Below, piece by piece: positions 1-9,312 of a DNA stretch of 64,000 nt (positions within the stretch are counted from its first letter, which is position 1; every line of letters begins with the position of its first letter). The notes beneath the pieces are model-generated. The model was not told the DNA's origin. It was given only the letters and a program-made list of their open reading frames with translations, and did not search any database. The position numbers were made by a program, and so were the translations under genes. The DNA lies in NCBI GenBank assembly GCA_964598225.1, contig CAZRBG010000006.1, forward strand, positions 62,001 through 126,000, in the 5' to 3' direction. Origin of the DNA: SG8-4 sp964598225. GTDB taxonomy: Bacteria; Planctomycetota; Phycisphaerae; Sedimentisphaerales; Anaerobacaceae.

Positions 1-1100
1 TGGAACTGCTGGACACTTTTAATATCCACTTTGATGAAGTCTTCCGGTTCGGCGGTAGCGAATCTGCAGGTGTGAAACTGCGTGAAGCCGGACGCCGCTT
101 CGTGGATATCGTCCCAGCTATAAAGCCTGCCCGGATCTTCGGATCTGTCCAGAAAGACCCTCGCGACTTCCTCGATCTCGCCAGGCTCCTCGAAGACGAT
201 GACCGTATCTTTCGGCAGAGTATTTATGAGCAGCTCTCGTTCGCCGGCAGAGCTTCCGCACACCGCCGAGACGAGCCGCAAGCTTCTTATCTGGTTGCTC
301 GAACGTTGGGTGTCCAGGTTAATCTCACGGATGCTCTCGATAGTGTCGCCGAAGAACTCGATCCTTACCGCCTCGGTCTCCTGTGACGATACGCTCTGGT
401 CTTTGCCTGTCGGAACCTTATCGTTAATCAGGGGAGCGTAGATATCGATAATCCCGCCGCGACGCGCGAATTGGCCCGGCAGATCTACTCTCTCGGTTCG
501 TTCGAATCCGCTTTCGACCAGCCATTCGACCACGTCTTCAGGCGGCACATCTCTGCCAACTTTCAGTTCGAGACTGCTCTTTTCTATCGCCTCGGGTTTT
601 GGGATTGGCTGACAAAGCGACTGCACCGAAGCCGGTACGAGAAAACCGCCCGCACCCATTCGAGACACGAGCATGAGACGCTGCGCCCTGATCTCATCAG
701 TGGCGTCGGCCAGGTCCTCCTCACCCTCCCAGGCGCCAAATGCCTCTATCGGCGTGCCTGCGAAAGTTTGCAAATCGTCGGCGGCTTTGTCCGCATCGTC
801 GATGTGCGGCCGCACGTACAGAACCGGCCTGTCGATCTTCTCCGATACGTAAGCGACCAGCATGGGTCCGAACGATCCCCACGTCCCCTCGACTTTCACT
901 GCCTCGGCGCTGCCGAGTCTTTCGAGCCGGGAGATTATCTTCTGAACGGTCTTGTCGCGCCCCAAATTCACGAATTCATTGTACGCCAGAGTGGTGGAAT
1001 GAGCAACCCGCTCGGCTTCGTTAAGAGCTTGCCCTTTCGATATGCGAAGGGCAGGATCTGAGCATGTCGAACGGGCGGGCCGGTTTGCCGACGTTATCAA
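1..1100 (-). CDS. mfd: Transcription-repair coupling factor Mfd, N-terminal part (runs off left edge)
   Basis: The minus-strand frame is open from about 1100 to the window edge (about 366 residues) and has no stop inside the window. It reads as the UvrB-like N-terminal module of Mfd: the stretch DLPGQFARRGGIIDIYAP matches the conserved RGGILDVFP-type segment, followed by EAVRIEFFGDTIESIR. Mfd removes RNA polymerase stalled at DNA damage and recruits UvrA. The translocase domains lie outside the window. The likely start is a TTG at 1100 that overlaps the TGA of the upstream lipoprotein gene (TTGA), so the two genes are probably co-transcribed. A GTG at 971 is an alternative, because the first 20 or so codons after the TTG read through a small palindrome (about 1030-1051) and look unlike Mfd. 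Identity is confident, the start is not. Confidence 0.88.
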   Translation of the reverse strand, partial: MITSANRPARSTCSDPALRISKGQALNEAERVAHSTTLAYNEFVNLGRDKTVQKIISRLERLGSAEAVKVEGTWGSFGPMLVAYVSEKIDRPVLYVRPHIDDADKAADDLQTFAGTPIEAFGAWEGEEDLADATDEIRAQRLMLVSRMGAGGFLVPASVQSLCQPIPKPEAIEKSSLELKVGRDVPPEDVVEWLVESGFERTERVDLPGQFARRGGIIDIYAPLINDKVPTGKDQSVSSQETEAVRIEFFGDTIESIREINLDTQRSSNQIRSLRLVSAVCGSSAGERELLINTLPKDTVIVFEEPGEIEEVARVFLDRSEDPGRLYSWDDIHEAASGFTQFHTCRFATAEPEDFIKVDIKSVQQF

Positions 1101-1519
1101 TTCTTCAGGTCGCTTATTGCCTCGAGGATTTCCTTCTTAGTGCTCTCGAACGCCAGTTGGTCGATGTCGTTGAGGATTTCGCGCTCGGCGACGCTGCTGA
1201 AGCTCGGATTCTTAATAAGAGCCAGGAGCACCTCCTGCTTCGAATCGTCCCGGGCCAGCTTGTCGAGTACCGCTTCAACGAGGTAAACCTGGGCCACAGG
1301 CGTGATCCCCTCGCGCTTTGCGATTCGTTTGTAGCCGTCCTTCCTTTCCGAATCGAAAGAAAGCTCGCCGACGGCGTCAATCTCGGCAATCGTAGTATCC
1401 GTCAAAACTCCGCCGGCGTATTCTTCATCGTCGTCAAAAATAAAGCAACCGCCCAGCAATACCACCGATACGGCAAACCCAATAATGATCAATCCATTTT
1501 TCATAATTAAAGCTTTCAT
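1097..1519 (-). CDS. Small lipoprotein of unknown function
   Basis: Encodes 140 residues beginning with a short basic stretch, a hydrophobic segment and a lipobox ending LLGGC, so export and lipid anchoring are expected. An acidic patch (FDDDEE) follows the cysteine. The rest is polar and probably helical, with an EILNDIDQLAFESTKKEILEAI-type tail; no family is recognised. Two start codons are possible (ATG at 1519 and ATG five codons later); the second places the signal peptide closer to the start. Its stop overlaps the likely TTG start of mfd. Confidence 0.7.
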   Translation of the reverse strand: MKALIMKNGLIIIGFAVSVVLLGGCFIFDDDEEYAGGVLTDTTIAEIDAVGELSFDSERKDGYKRIAKREGITPVAQVYLVEAVLDKLARDDSKQEVLLALIKNPSFSSVAEREILNDIDQLAFESTKKEILEAISDLKN

Positions 1520-1694
1520 ATAGAAGTAGAAATTCCCTTGTCGATTAGATTATACAATATGCAAGCCTTGCGGCAAAGCTCAAAGAAATCTCAATTCGGA
1601 TGTCCTTATAGTTTTTAGCTTCACGAGCCGGGTTTCTGCGATTAGAATGACCGCGTCGATTTTCTACGAACAACAGGTTTCCGTATGTGATATC

Positions 1695-2663
1695 ATGAAA
1701 AATATTCGCGTTGCATCAGTACAGTTCGAGCATGCCGCAGGCGATAAACGGGCCAACCTGGACAAGATTAAGAAATACGTCGCCGAAGCGGCCGGCAAGG
1801 GTGTCGAGCTAATCGTTTTTCCCGAGTGCTGCATCACGGGTTATCTGTTTATGCGGCAGCTCACGAGAGAACAATTGGAGGCTCTTGCCGAGCCGGTGTT
1901 TGAGGGGCCTTCATCGCAAACCTTAATCGCTCTGGCAAAAAAGCATAGCATGACCATCGGCGCAGGTCTCGTGGAAATGGCCGACGACGGCAGGATGTAT
2001 AACACCTACGTGGTCGCTATGGCGGATGGACAGTTTCAGCGGCATCGAAAGATCCACTGCTTTATCAGCGAACACCTTTCGTGCGGCTCGGAATTCACTG
2101 TATTTGATACCCCGCAGGGCTTCCGCACCGCAGTGCTGACCTGCTACGACAACAACATCGGCGAGAACGTCCGGCTGGCAGCGCTGAACGGCGCCGAGAT
2201 TCTGCTGGCGCCCCACCAGACCGGCGGCTGTAAGACACCCAGCCCGCATTGTATGGGCGTAATCGAGCGCTCGCTCTGGGATGACCGCAAGAACAATCCG
2301 AAAGCAATCGAGGCCGAGCTGAAAGGACCGAAGGGCCGTCAGTGGCTTTTGACGTGGCTGCCCGCCCGCGCTCACGACAACGGGCTGTTTCTGATATTCA
2401 GCAACGGCATTGGAGTAGACGGCGACGAAATCAGAACCGGCAATTCGATGATTCTGGATCCTTATGGCCAGATCATCGCCGAGACATGGAAGGCCGGCGA
2501 CGACATGATTGTAGCCGATCTGGACCCGGCGCTGCGTGAGAATTGTACCGGGGTGCGGTGGATCAAGACGCGCCGGCCCGAGCTCTACAAGCAGCTAACC
2601 GTCCCCACCGGCCTGGAGGACGATATAAGACAAGTACGGTTCAGCGACGAGTTGGATCAGTGA
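1695..2663 (+). CDS. Carbon-nitrogen hydrolase (nitrilase superfamily amidase)
   Basis: A 322-residue single-domain nitrilase-fold enzyme that should hydrolyse a non-peptide C-N bond of an unknown small amide. The catalytic triad is visible: Glu44 in VFPECCITGY, Lys119 in HRKIHC and Cys150 in AVLTCYDNN, followed by the usual ENVRLAALNGAEILLAP segment. ATG 1695 is chosen because nitrilases begin with a strand like IRVASVQFEH; the frame is open further upstream but those residues look unrelated. No signal peptide, so cytoplasmic. It stands alone, 45 nt ahead of the GH26-like gene. Confidence 0.88.
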   Translation: MKNIRVASVQFEHAAGDKRANLDKIKKYVAEAAGKGVELIVFPECCITGYLFMRQLTREQLEALAEPVFEGPSSQTLIALAKKHSMTIGAGLVEMADDGRMYNTYVVAMADGQFQRHRKIHCFISEHLSCGSEFTVFDTPQGFRTAVLTCYDNNIGENVRLAALNGAEILLAPHQTGGCKTPSPHCMGVIERSLWDDRKNNPKAIEAELKGPKGRQWLLTWLPARAHDNGLFLIFSNGIGVDGDEIRTGNSMILDPYGQIIAETWKAGDDMIVADLDPALRENCTGVRWIKTRRPELYKQLTVPTGLEDDIRQVRFSDELDQ

Positions 2664-2707
2664 CAGGATGAAGTCTTTTATGGGATTACGATTTGGAGTA
2701 GCGTTTT

Positions 2708-3751
2708 ATGAAATCAGGTTTACGTTCGGAGAAAGATGATTGCACTAAAGGCAAGCGGATTGCTTTTGTGGTGGTTTTGGCGGTTTTCCTTGTGACGGTG
2801 GGGTGGCCGCAGGTTGTTTGTGAAGGTCGTACGCCGGAGGCGGAGAGGGTGTTGGGGTATCTTAAAGGTTTGGGAAACGGCCGGTATATGTTCGGGCAGA
2901 TGGCTACGTGGGTGCATAATGAAAATCCGGATATGGATCATTCCAGCAACTGGCTCAGGAAAGTGTACGATCACACAGGAAAGATGCCGCGTTATGGATG
3001 CGTCACGTATGATTTTCACGACGATCCGTTCCCCGATTCGGCATGGAACAACGGGGTCAAAGAAATGTGGGATCGGGGCTTGATTGTGGGCGTATTTACG
3101 TTTTATGCCAATCCGGCGGGAAGGTCGTGGAACGATCCGGTTGATATTGATCCGATATTTGCCGCCGGCGATAATCCGACCAAGAAAAACTTCTACAAGC
3201 AGATGGACAGGATGGCCGCGAATGTGCAGTGGCTGAAGGATCGGGCGATACCGGTTGTCTATACGCCGTTTGTGGAAAGCGATGACAGGAACAAGTGGCA
3301 CGCCAAGGCCGGACCCGAGAACATCATCAGACTCTACCGCCTGGTTCACGACTACTTCACCAGCGACAAGGGCCTCGACAATATCATCTGGGCCTATCAT
3401 ACCACCGCCAATCACGGCGCGCTGCAAAAGTATTATCCTGGCGATGCATACGTGGACGTCCTGGGCAAATCAGCCTACGGCACGGGTTTGAATTTTTCCG
3501 AATATCAATGGGCCGTCGAAAAGAAGAAACGTGCCGGAAAGGTGATCTGGTGGTCGGAACTGGGAATCCGCGGACGGTCCGATCCGCCGAGAGATTGCCT
3601 GGACGTGGTCAGAAAGCTGGAGACCAGCTATCCGGAGCTGGCGGGATTCGTCTTCTGGAGCGACGACGGGCATTACAACGTCATCGGCAACAAAAACGGT
3701 CCCGAGCTCATGACGCACCGGAAGATTTTGACCCTGGAAGCAGACAAATAG
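2708..3751 (+). CDS. Secreted glycoside hydrolase, GH26-like (beta-mannanase type)
   Basis: 347 residues with a basic N-terminus and a hydrophobic signal segment (about 16-37) predicted to be cleaved. The remainder reads as a GH26 TIM barrel: the early GRYMFGQ segment, a putative acid/base Glu190 in VVYTPFVESDDRNKWHA at the end of a strand, and a putative nucleophile Glu284 in VIWWSELGIRG. GH26 enzymes cleave beta-1,4-mannans and related glucans with retention. The acid/base motif departs from the typical HEM pattern, so substrate cannot be named. The leader TTTGGAGTAGC supplies a GGAG ribosome site about 9 nt before the ATG. Confidence 0.75.
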   Translation: MKSGLRSEKDDCTKGKRIAFVVVLAVFLVTVGWPQVVCEGRTPEAERVLGYLKGLGNGRYMFGQMATWVHNENPDMDHSSNWLRKVYDHTGKMPRYGCVTYDFHDDPFPDSAWNNGVKEMWDRGLIVGVFTFYANPAGRSWNDPVDIDPIFAAGDNPTKKNFYKQMDRMAANVQWLKDRAIPVVYTPFVESDDRNKWHAKAGPENIIRLYRLVHDYFTSDKGLDNIIWAYHTTANHGALQKYYPGDAYVDVLGKSAYGTGLNFSEYQWAVEKKKRAGKVIWWSELGIRGRSDPPRDCLDVVRKLETSYPELAGFVFWSDDGHYNVIGNKNGPELMTHRKILTLEADK

Positions 3752-3850
3752 GGGATTTACTATACAATCCCGGTTCGGTATAATGTCGGTCAGTCTCGTT
3801 CTCGTGGTTGTAATTGACAGTGCGGAATAACTCTTTTAAGGAGGCCGACA

Positions 3851-5113
3851 ATGAAGCATCTCTTCACGCTATCATTAATTCTTGCCTTGCCGGTAGTGCC
3901 CTGCGCCGGCGGGAAGGAAGCGACTGCGGAAAGCAAAATCTCACTTCGTATTCTGTATGCCGGCATGCCCGATACGGATCGACAGAAGGACTTTGTCTCT
4001 TTCCTAAGCAGGCACTTTGTGGAGGTCAAATCTGTTGACTTCAGTTCCTTCAAGGAAGAACAGGCCGCCGGCAGCGACGTGGTGATCCTCGACAAAGACG
4101 GAATTCAGTGGGCCGGCAGGGGCGGCAATCCTCTGTGGGACATCAAACTCTCCAAGAACTACTCGCAGGCCACCATCGCCCTCGGAATTCCCGGTGCGTT
4201 TCTTTACGACAGAATGGGTTTGAAACCGGAGTACAGGTGAAACTGCCTCACTGACTGGGCTCATGGTGAGTCCTTCGAGCATGTCGTTTACAACGAACCG
4301 TTCAAGGTAGACTTTCAATTCACAGACAAAGACACGCCCTCAACATATTTGCAGACACTTCCCAAAGGAGTATCGCTGGGAAAATCGATGAAGGTCTGCC
4401 GGATTCAGGACACGAACAATCAGGTAGGAAAAGCAGGCGCCGTTTCACCGGGCGTCTACGCCGAGTATCCCGGCGAAGCTGAAACCATCCTTATGGGATT
4501 TGCTCCCGGCAAGGCGTACGACTCGGTGGGGATCGGGCGTCACGGCAACTTCATGCTGTGGGGCTGGTCCGCCGAACCGTCGAAGATGACAGAGGCCGGT
4601 CGGAAGCTGTTTTTGAACTGCATAAGCTACATACACAAGTACGACAGGAAACCGTTTGTCGCGATACCGCGGCGAGCGATGACCCGCGATCGGGATCTGA
4701 TAATGATATTGGACCGAATCGAACAGAGGCCTCAATATGCGGAACGTTATCTGTCACGGTACTTCCCACCGGAAATAACGAGTAAATACAAGAATGATAT
4801 CGCCGGTATGCGCAAACACTACGAAGAGAATATCGAGTTTGTCTATTCGGCGGAAAACAAGTTTTTCATCGATGAAGATCTCCGCTCGCTTGGAATAGAC
4901 TCCAATCGGAAGGTAGCTACGATCAAATCGCTGATCGAGCTGTTAGCCGACAAGTCAAAGGCCGAGCTTGCCCAAAAATGCCTGAGTCGCTATACGAAGC
5001 AGAAATTCAAATCCGCTCGGGCATGGAACAAATGGTACGACGAAAATTCACAGCACCTGATATTCTCAGACCGTGGCGGCTATCGTTTCTACAAGATACC
5101 TGCGCTGGACTGA
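3851..5113 (+). CDS. Secreted ThuA-like protein with one in-frame TGA codon
   Basis: One frame encodes a signal peptide (MKHLFTLSLILALPVVPCAG), a Rossmann-like region and, after a TGA at 4238-4240 (codon 130), a further 290 codons in exactly the same frame. The text on both sides is protein-like: ...GLKPEYR-TGA-NCLTDWAHGESFEH... The C-terminal half contains GRHGNFMLWGWSAEP and TEAGRKLFLNCISYIH, which resemble ThuA/glutamine-amidotransferase-like proteins of planctomycetes; function is unknown. The ribosome site AAGGAGG lies 6-12 nt before ATG 3851. The TGA may be a recent nonsense mutation, a sequencing error or recoding; a short CTCAC/GTGAG hairpin (4247-4270) follows it. Restart at TTG 4349 is another possibility. 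Confidence 0.6.
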
Positions 5114-5345
5114 CATCGGGTAAAGGTCTCTGCGATCTCGACGGACGGTGATTTTTCGGCTGCGGATCAGGCATCATCACGGCCGCACGGCGTAACGAAC
5201 CGTACGCGGTGCCAATAGTTCACAAGGAACCGGCCGGGCACAAGAAACGGCGCCGAAGTGCTGTCAAGACGGAGATTGATCGGGACGGTTTGCTGGGGGC
5301 TGATTAGGTGTTTGCTGAAAACTCGCCGGGATGGATCGGATCGGT

Positions 5346-5591
5346 TTACTGCGGACGTGGGGATTTTTCGGAAGGATTCTCCGCAGGTTTCTCTTTCGAC
5401 TGCTGCTCGGATTCTTTCTTCTCGCTCTTTTCGCGCTGGATCGCGTCGTAAATCTCTCTACGATGAACGGCTATGCTCTTGGGAGCGGTAATGCCCAGAC
5501 GGACCTTGTCGCCCCGGACATCGACGATGATGATTTCGACATCGTCACCGATCATAATAGATTCGTCTCTTTGTCTGCTCAGAACCAACAT
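5346..5591 (-). CDS. csrA: Carbon storage regulator CsrA
   Basis: 81 residues beginning MLVLSRQRDESIMIGDDVEI and continuing with KVRLGITAPKSIAVHRREIYD, the canonical CsrA beta-strand core including the C-terminal Arg of the RNA-binding VHRREIY segment. CsrA dimers bind GGA motifs in mRNA leaders and control translation. After the core there is a 25-residue Lys/Glu/Ser-rich charged tail, longer than in the enterobacterial protein. A strong AAAGGAG ribosome site precedes the ATG. No flagellar genes are adjacent, so the target is not evident from context. Confidence 0.95.
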   Translation of the reverse strand: MLVLSRQRDESIMIGDDVEIIIVDVRGDKVRLGITAPKSIAVHRREIYDAIQREKSEKKESEQQSKEKPAENPSEKSPRPQ

Positions 5592-5913
5592 CGCTAACTC
5601 CTTTTGTTGACTGGTTTTAGTTTACCAGTAATACGCTTCAATCCGGTCAACTGTTCGTCTGTTCACTCCTGAAAAAAATCTCTGCCATAGTTGTTTTTTC
5701 CTTGCCGCCGAAAAAGTTCAACGAGCGGCACTGCTCAGATACACCTATATTTCGGCTAAATTCAAGAGTGAAACCAACCATTTTTATTATTGCCCGGACA
5801 ATCGGCGCCGATTATGAGACTTCAATGGCATAAGTGCATAAAATAGAGGGATTTACACGGGATAAAAGACGTTAAAAAAGATGTGTGAAAATTGCTCGGT
5901 TGGACTTGTTTGT
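5592..5913. other. Intergenic region upstream of csrA, no gene seen
   Basis: 322 nt between the csrA start and the end of the next minus-strand gene. Apart from the csrA ribosome site at its left end it is AT-rich and I see no ORF, RNA gene or clear repeat. The csrA promoter presumably lies here. Confidence 0.5.
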
Positions 5914-6813
5914 CTACGCCATCTCGTGCTTTCGCCAATGATCGTATCTGATCGACATCCAGTAGCCGGCTATCGAACCCAGCGTGCCGAAGGCCACCAT
6001 TTGAATGGGAAGCACCGAGGATACGGAATTTTCGAAGAAGACGGGGGGCCAGTTCTGGGCCAGATACGGGATTTCTTTGGCGTAAGTGTTCATCGAAAAG
6101 GCAGTTACGAGCACGGTTGCAATTGCCGGCCAGATATAACCGGCGTTGAGAAATTTCCTGACAACGAAGGCGGCTGCACCGAACGACATCAGGACCGCGA
6201 AAGCGATTTGCGCTTTAGCGGGTTGACCTACTACCGTGCCGATAATGTTATCGGGCATTGTGACGTTCTGGGCGATTTTACCGATTAAAAGATGGGCAAT
6301 AAAGGCCGATCCCACCAGTGCGATAACAGGATTCAGATACGCGCCCGGATCGGTCTTGGGCTTCTCCCTTGTCTGCTCCGCCTTGTTGCTCGGACTTATT
6401 TTCTGTGCCAACAGCACTCCCGCAAAGCCGGCTGCGACTATGATCAGCCAGAGAACCGGCTCGAACATCAGAGGTGCTATAAGGTCCTGCCGCTGAGAGA
6501 CCGTCGGATTTTGCTGAAACAGCGAGCCCATGGTTTCCGAATGAAAGGCCCAGACGGCCAGACCCGCGGGCGCAGCGAGGATGCCGATTTCCCGGCCGTA
6601 GGGCCAGGAGACGAAATAGCCGATCAGGCCGGATAGAAACGCCAGACCGATTAGCAAGACGGCCCCGCCGTAACTCAGAGCGCCGGCTTGCAGAGGTGCA
6701 CCTATCAGCGGCCGGGCGAGAGCATAGATCAAAGCTATGCCGACGGCAGCAGCGGCACCGACTCTCAATTTGAGCGGCCAAGTCAATTCCATAACCTGAG
6801 CTTTCTCATCCAT
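5914..6813 (-). CDS. Polytopic inner-membrane protein, unknown function
   Basis: 299 residues with about eight hydrophobic segments, for example GAAAAVGIALIYALA, YGGAVLLIGLAFLSGLIGYF, LWLIIVAAGFAGVLLA and VALIVG-type helices later. A polar cytoplasmic-looking loop rich in Lys/Glu (SPSNKAEQTREKPKTD) divides it roughly in half. I do not recognise a family. It sits divergently from murC with 160 nt between the starts and has no partner in an operon. Confidence 0.7.
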   Translation of the reverse strand: MDEKAQVMELTWPLKLRVGAAAAVGIALIYALARPLIGAPLQAGALSYGGAVLLIGLAFLSGLIGYFVSWPYGREIGILAAPAGLAVWAFHSETMGSLFQQNPTVSQRQDLIAPLMFEPVLWLIIVAAGFAGVLLAQKISPSNKAEQTREKPKTDPGAYLNPVIALVGSAFIAHLLIGKIAQNVTMPDNIIGTVVGQPAKAQIAFAVLMSFGAAAFVVRKFLNAGYIWPAIATVLVTAFSMNTYAKEIPYLAQNWPPVFFENSVSSVLPIQMVAFGTLGSIAGYWMSIRYDHWRKHEMA

Positions 6814-6974
6814 ATCGGCGAGAGACTACCATCAAGCCGGGCAAAGGTCAACAATATATTCACCCGGACGGCTCGCTTATTGAATATCCCGCTTTTTTCT
6901 TCCCCCGCCGCACATTCGATGTTATACTATGTCCCGGCTTAGTTTCAAAGAGTCACGGTTATAGAAGGGATGCT

Positions 6975-8468
6975 ATGAACCAGGTGAATATACAAACGTG
7001 CGGCAGTGGTTCGAGTGTGCGGGGCAGTAGCTACGCGACCGTAGTCGGTGCCGCTTGCAGGACGAAATTGCAAGGAAAGAGATTCCATTTCGTTGGGGCC
7101 GGAGGCATCGGAATGAGCGGGCTGGCTCAGCTTCTGAATAAGAACAAGGCGCTGGTCGCCGGCTCGGATCAGATTTCCAGCGAGGTGACGGATAAGCTGC
7201 GCCGTATCGGCGCTGATATCCGGATCGGGCATAAAGTCGAGAACCTCAGCCCGAAAACCGATGCAGTCGTCGTCTCTGCGGCAATAAGCGAAGACAATCC
7301 CGAACTGGCGTTGGCGCGACGGCTCGGCTTTAAGGTATACAAGTACGCCGAGATGCTGGGCGAGCTTATGAACCTCTACGAGGGCATAGCGATCAGCGGC
7401 ACTCACGGCAAAAGCACCACCAGCGGATGGCTCACATACCTGCTTAAGCGAACAGGGATCGACGCGAATTACATCGTAGGGGCCGCGATCAGCCAATTGG
7501 GCAGCTCTTCGGGCGTCGCCGACAGCAGGTATTTTATTGCCGAGGCCTGCGAATACGACAGGAGCTTCCTCAATTTACAGCCCAGGATTGCCTGCGTGCT
7601 CAATATCGAGCAGGACCACCTCGACTACTACAGAGATGAGGGTGAAATCGTCGAAACCTTCGGCGAATTTGTCGCCGGCACGAAACCGGAGGGAGTGGTC
7701 ATCGCCAACGGCCGGGACGCAAACGTGGCGAAGATTATCGCGGATTTACGCCGGAGGAGAAGTGATGCGCCGCTGCGATGCGAGACCTTCGGACTCGACG
7801 AAACCTGCGATTTTTATGCTGATAACATCGAACTGATCGACGGCCTTCACACCTTCGACGTCTGTCACAACGGCAAGTTGCTGGGCTCAACGAGAATTTC
7901 TGTGCCTGGCGTTCACAACGTCATGAACGCTTTGGCAGTTACCGCGATGGCAATGCACGCCGGTCTGGAGGCCGAGCGGGTGCTTCAGTTGCTGCCGGAC
8001 TTTACGGGAATAGAGCGGCGCTTGATGCTGAAAGGCCGGGCCGGCCAGATAACAGTTCTCGATGACTACGCCCACCACCCGACGGAAATACGGGCTTCGC
8101 TCGAAGCTATTCGGCAAAAGTATCGACCCGGGCGGCTCTGGTGCGTTTTTCAGCCTCACCAGTACAGCAGGACAAGATTTTTGCTTGATGATTTTACTGA
8201 AAGCTTTAAGCTTGCCGATGTAACTATAGTGCCCGAGATTTATTTTGTCCGGGATTCGCAATCGGCCAGGAAGGAGATCAACGCCCGGATCCTGGTCGAC
8301 AAGATGCGCGCCAATGGAACCGAGGCTTTATTCGTTGAGAGCTTCGGTGAAATTTGCGATTACTTGAAATCCAACGTAAGTGCCGGCGACCTGGTTGTAA
8401 CCATGGGCGCAGGAGATATTTGGAAGGTATCAGATGACTATTTTCAGTGGCTTGGAGGAAATAGTTGA
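6975..8468 (+). CDS. murC: UDP-N-acetylmuramate--L-alanine ligase MurC
   Basis: 497 residues with the three Mur-ligase domains: an N-terminal UDP-binding Rossmann segment FVGAGGIGMSGLAQLL near residues 39-54, the ATP P-loop SGTHGKSTTSG near residue 140, and a C-terminal domain with LDDYAHHPTEI. MurC adds L-alanine to UDP-MurNAc in the cytoplasm, the first step of the peptidoglycan peptide stem. It opens a cluster murC-murB-ddl-ftsQ-like. A 35-residue extension precedes the Rossmann core; ATG 6975 has a GAAGGG ribosome site 5-6 nt upstream. Confidence 0.96.
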   Translation: MNQVNIQTCGSGSSVRGSSYATVVGAACRTKLQGKRFHFVGAGGIGMSGLAQLLNKNKALVAGSDQISSEVTDKLRRIGADIRIGHKVENLSPKTDAVVVSAAISEDNPELALARRLGFKVYKYAEMLGELMNLYEGIAISGTHGKSTTSGWLTYLLKRTGIDANYIVGAAISQLGSSSGVADSRYFIAEACEYDRSFLNLQPRIACVLNIEQDHLDYYRDEGEIVETFGEFVAGTKPEGVVIANGRDANVAKIIADLRRRRSDAPLRCETFGLDETCDFYADNIELIDGLHTFDVCHNGKLLGSTRISVPGVHNVMNALAVTAMAMHAGLEAERVLQLLPDFTGIERRLMLKGRAGQITVLDDYAHHPTEIRASLEAIRQKYRPGRLWCVFQPHQYSRTRFLLDDFTESFKLADVTIVPEIYFVRDSQSARKEINARILVDKMRANGTEALFVESFGEICDYLKSNVSAGDLVVTMGAGDIWKVSDDYFQWLGGNS

Positions 8469-9312
8469 AACAAGCTACCCGCTCGCCGGTCGGACCTGGT
8501 ACGGTCTTGGCGGCCCCGCAGATTATTTCATAAGACCCAATAATACCGAACAACTCAAAGAGGTCGTCCGGCTGTGTAACGAGAACGGCATCCCGATGTA
8601 TGTGATGGGCTTCGGGTCCAATCTTCTCGTGAGCGACGACGGGATCAGGGGTGCGGTGATAATGCTGGATTCCGAGCAGTTTGCGCACGTCGAGTTCGAC
8701 AACAGGGAGGTTACCGCATGGGCCGGGGCGGAGCTGAGCAAATTGGTTCTGACCTGCGTCGAGAAAGGTCTTTCGGGCATAGAGACTCTGACGGGCATCC
8801 CCGGCTCGGTCGGAGGAGCGATAAAAATGAACGCCGGCGGCAGCTTCGGTGATTTCGGCGCCGCTGTCGAAAGCGTTTCACTGATGGACAGCACCGGCAG
8901 CGTTTTCGATAAGAGCAAACCCGAACTCGAGTTTGACTATCGTCGGACAAATATTACCGCCAAGTTCATTCTGAGCGCCCGTTTGAAGCTCACCACCGGC
9001 GATCCGGAACAGATCATGCGGACCGTCAAAGAGATCTGGATCTACAAGAAGAACAGCCAGCCTTTGAACACAAAAAACTCAGGCTGCATCTTCAAAAATC
9101 CGCGGGGCATTTCGGCCGGTGCGCTCATAGACAGAGCCGGCCTCAAGGGTATGCAAATCGGCGGCGCCACAGTCAGCGAAAAACACGCGAACTTTATAAT
9201 CGCCGAGAGCGGATGCACCAGCAGCGATGTTATCAAGCTGATAGAGACCGTAAGAAAGACAGTCAGGGACCAGTTCGACGTCGAGCTGGAACTTGAAATC
9301 GAGATTTGGTGA
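8434..9312 (+). CDS. murB: UDP-N-acetylenolpyruvoylglucosamine reductase MurB
   Basis: 292 residues with the FAD-binding PCMH fold (YVMGFGSNLLVSDDGIRG, GIETLTGIPGSVGGAIKMNAG) and the C-terminal MurB domain (SGCIFKNPRG, ALIDRAGLKGMQIGGA). The enzyme reduces UDP-GlcNAc-enolpyruvate to UDP-MurNAc using NADPH. The position that is the proton-donating Ser in E. coli appears as Cys in SGCIFKNP; Cys occurs in other bacterial MurB enzymes. The gene overlaps murC by 35 nt, a sign of tight co-translation. Confidence 0.96.
   Translation: MTIFSGLEEIVETSYPLAGRTWYGLGGPADYFIRPNNTEQLKEVVRLCNENGIPMYVMGFGSNLLVSDDGIRGAVIMLDSEQFAHVEFDNREVTAWAGAELSKLVLTCVEKGLSGIETLTGIPGSVGGAIKMNAGGSFGDFGAAVESVSLMDSTGSVFDKSKPELEFDYRRTNITAKFILSARLKLTTGDPEQIMRTVKEIWIYKKNSQPLNTKNSGCIFKNPRGISAGALIDRAGLKGMQIGGATVSEKHANFIIAESGCTSSDVIKLIETVRKTVRDQFDVELELEIEIW

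Noticed and set aside
471..1061. Long plus-strand frame opposite mfd
   Set aside because: It is the antisense of a well-conserved Mfd N-terminal sequence; composition is not protein-like and no family is matched.
2690..2708. Shared leader TTTGGAGTAGC before the genes at 2708 and 60140
   Set aside because: An 11-nt match centred on a ribosome-binding GGAG is not strong enough to claim common regulation.
4247..4270. CTCAC/GTGAG hairpin as a proven SECIS
   Set aside because: Only 5 bp plus wobble pairs and no clear apical signature; kept only as a weak hint in the TGA finding.
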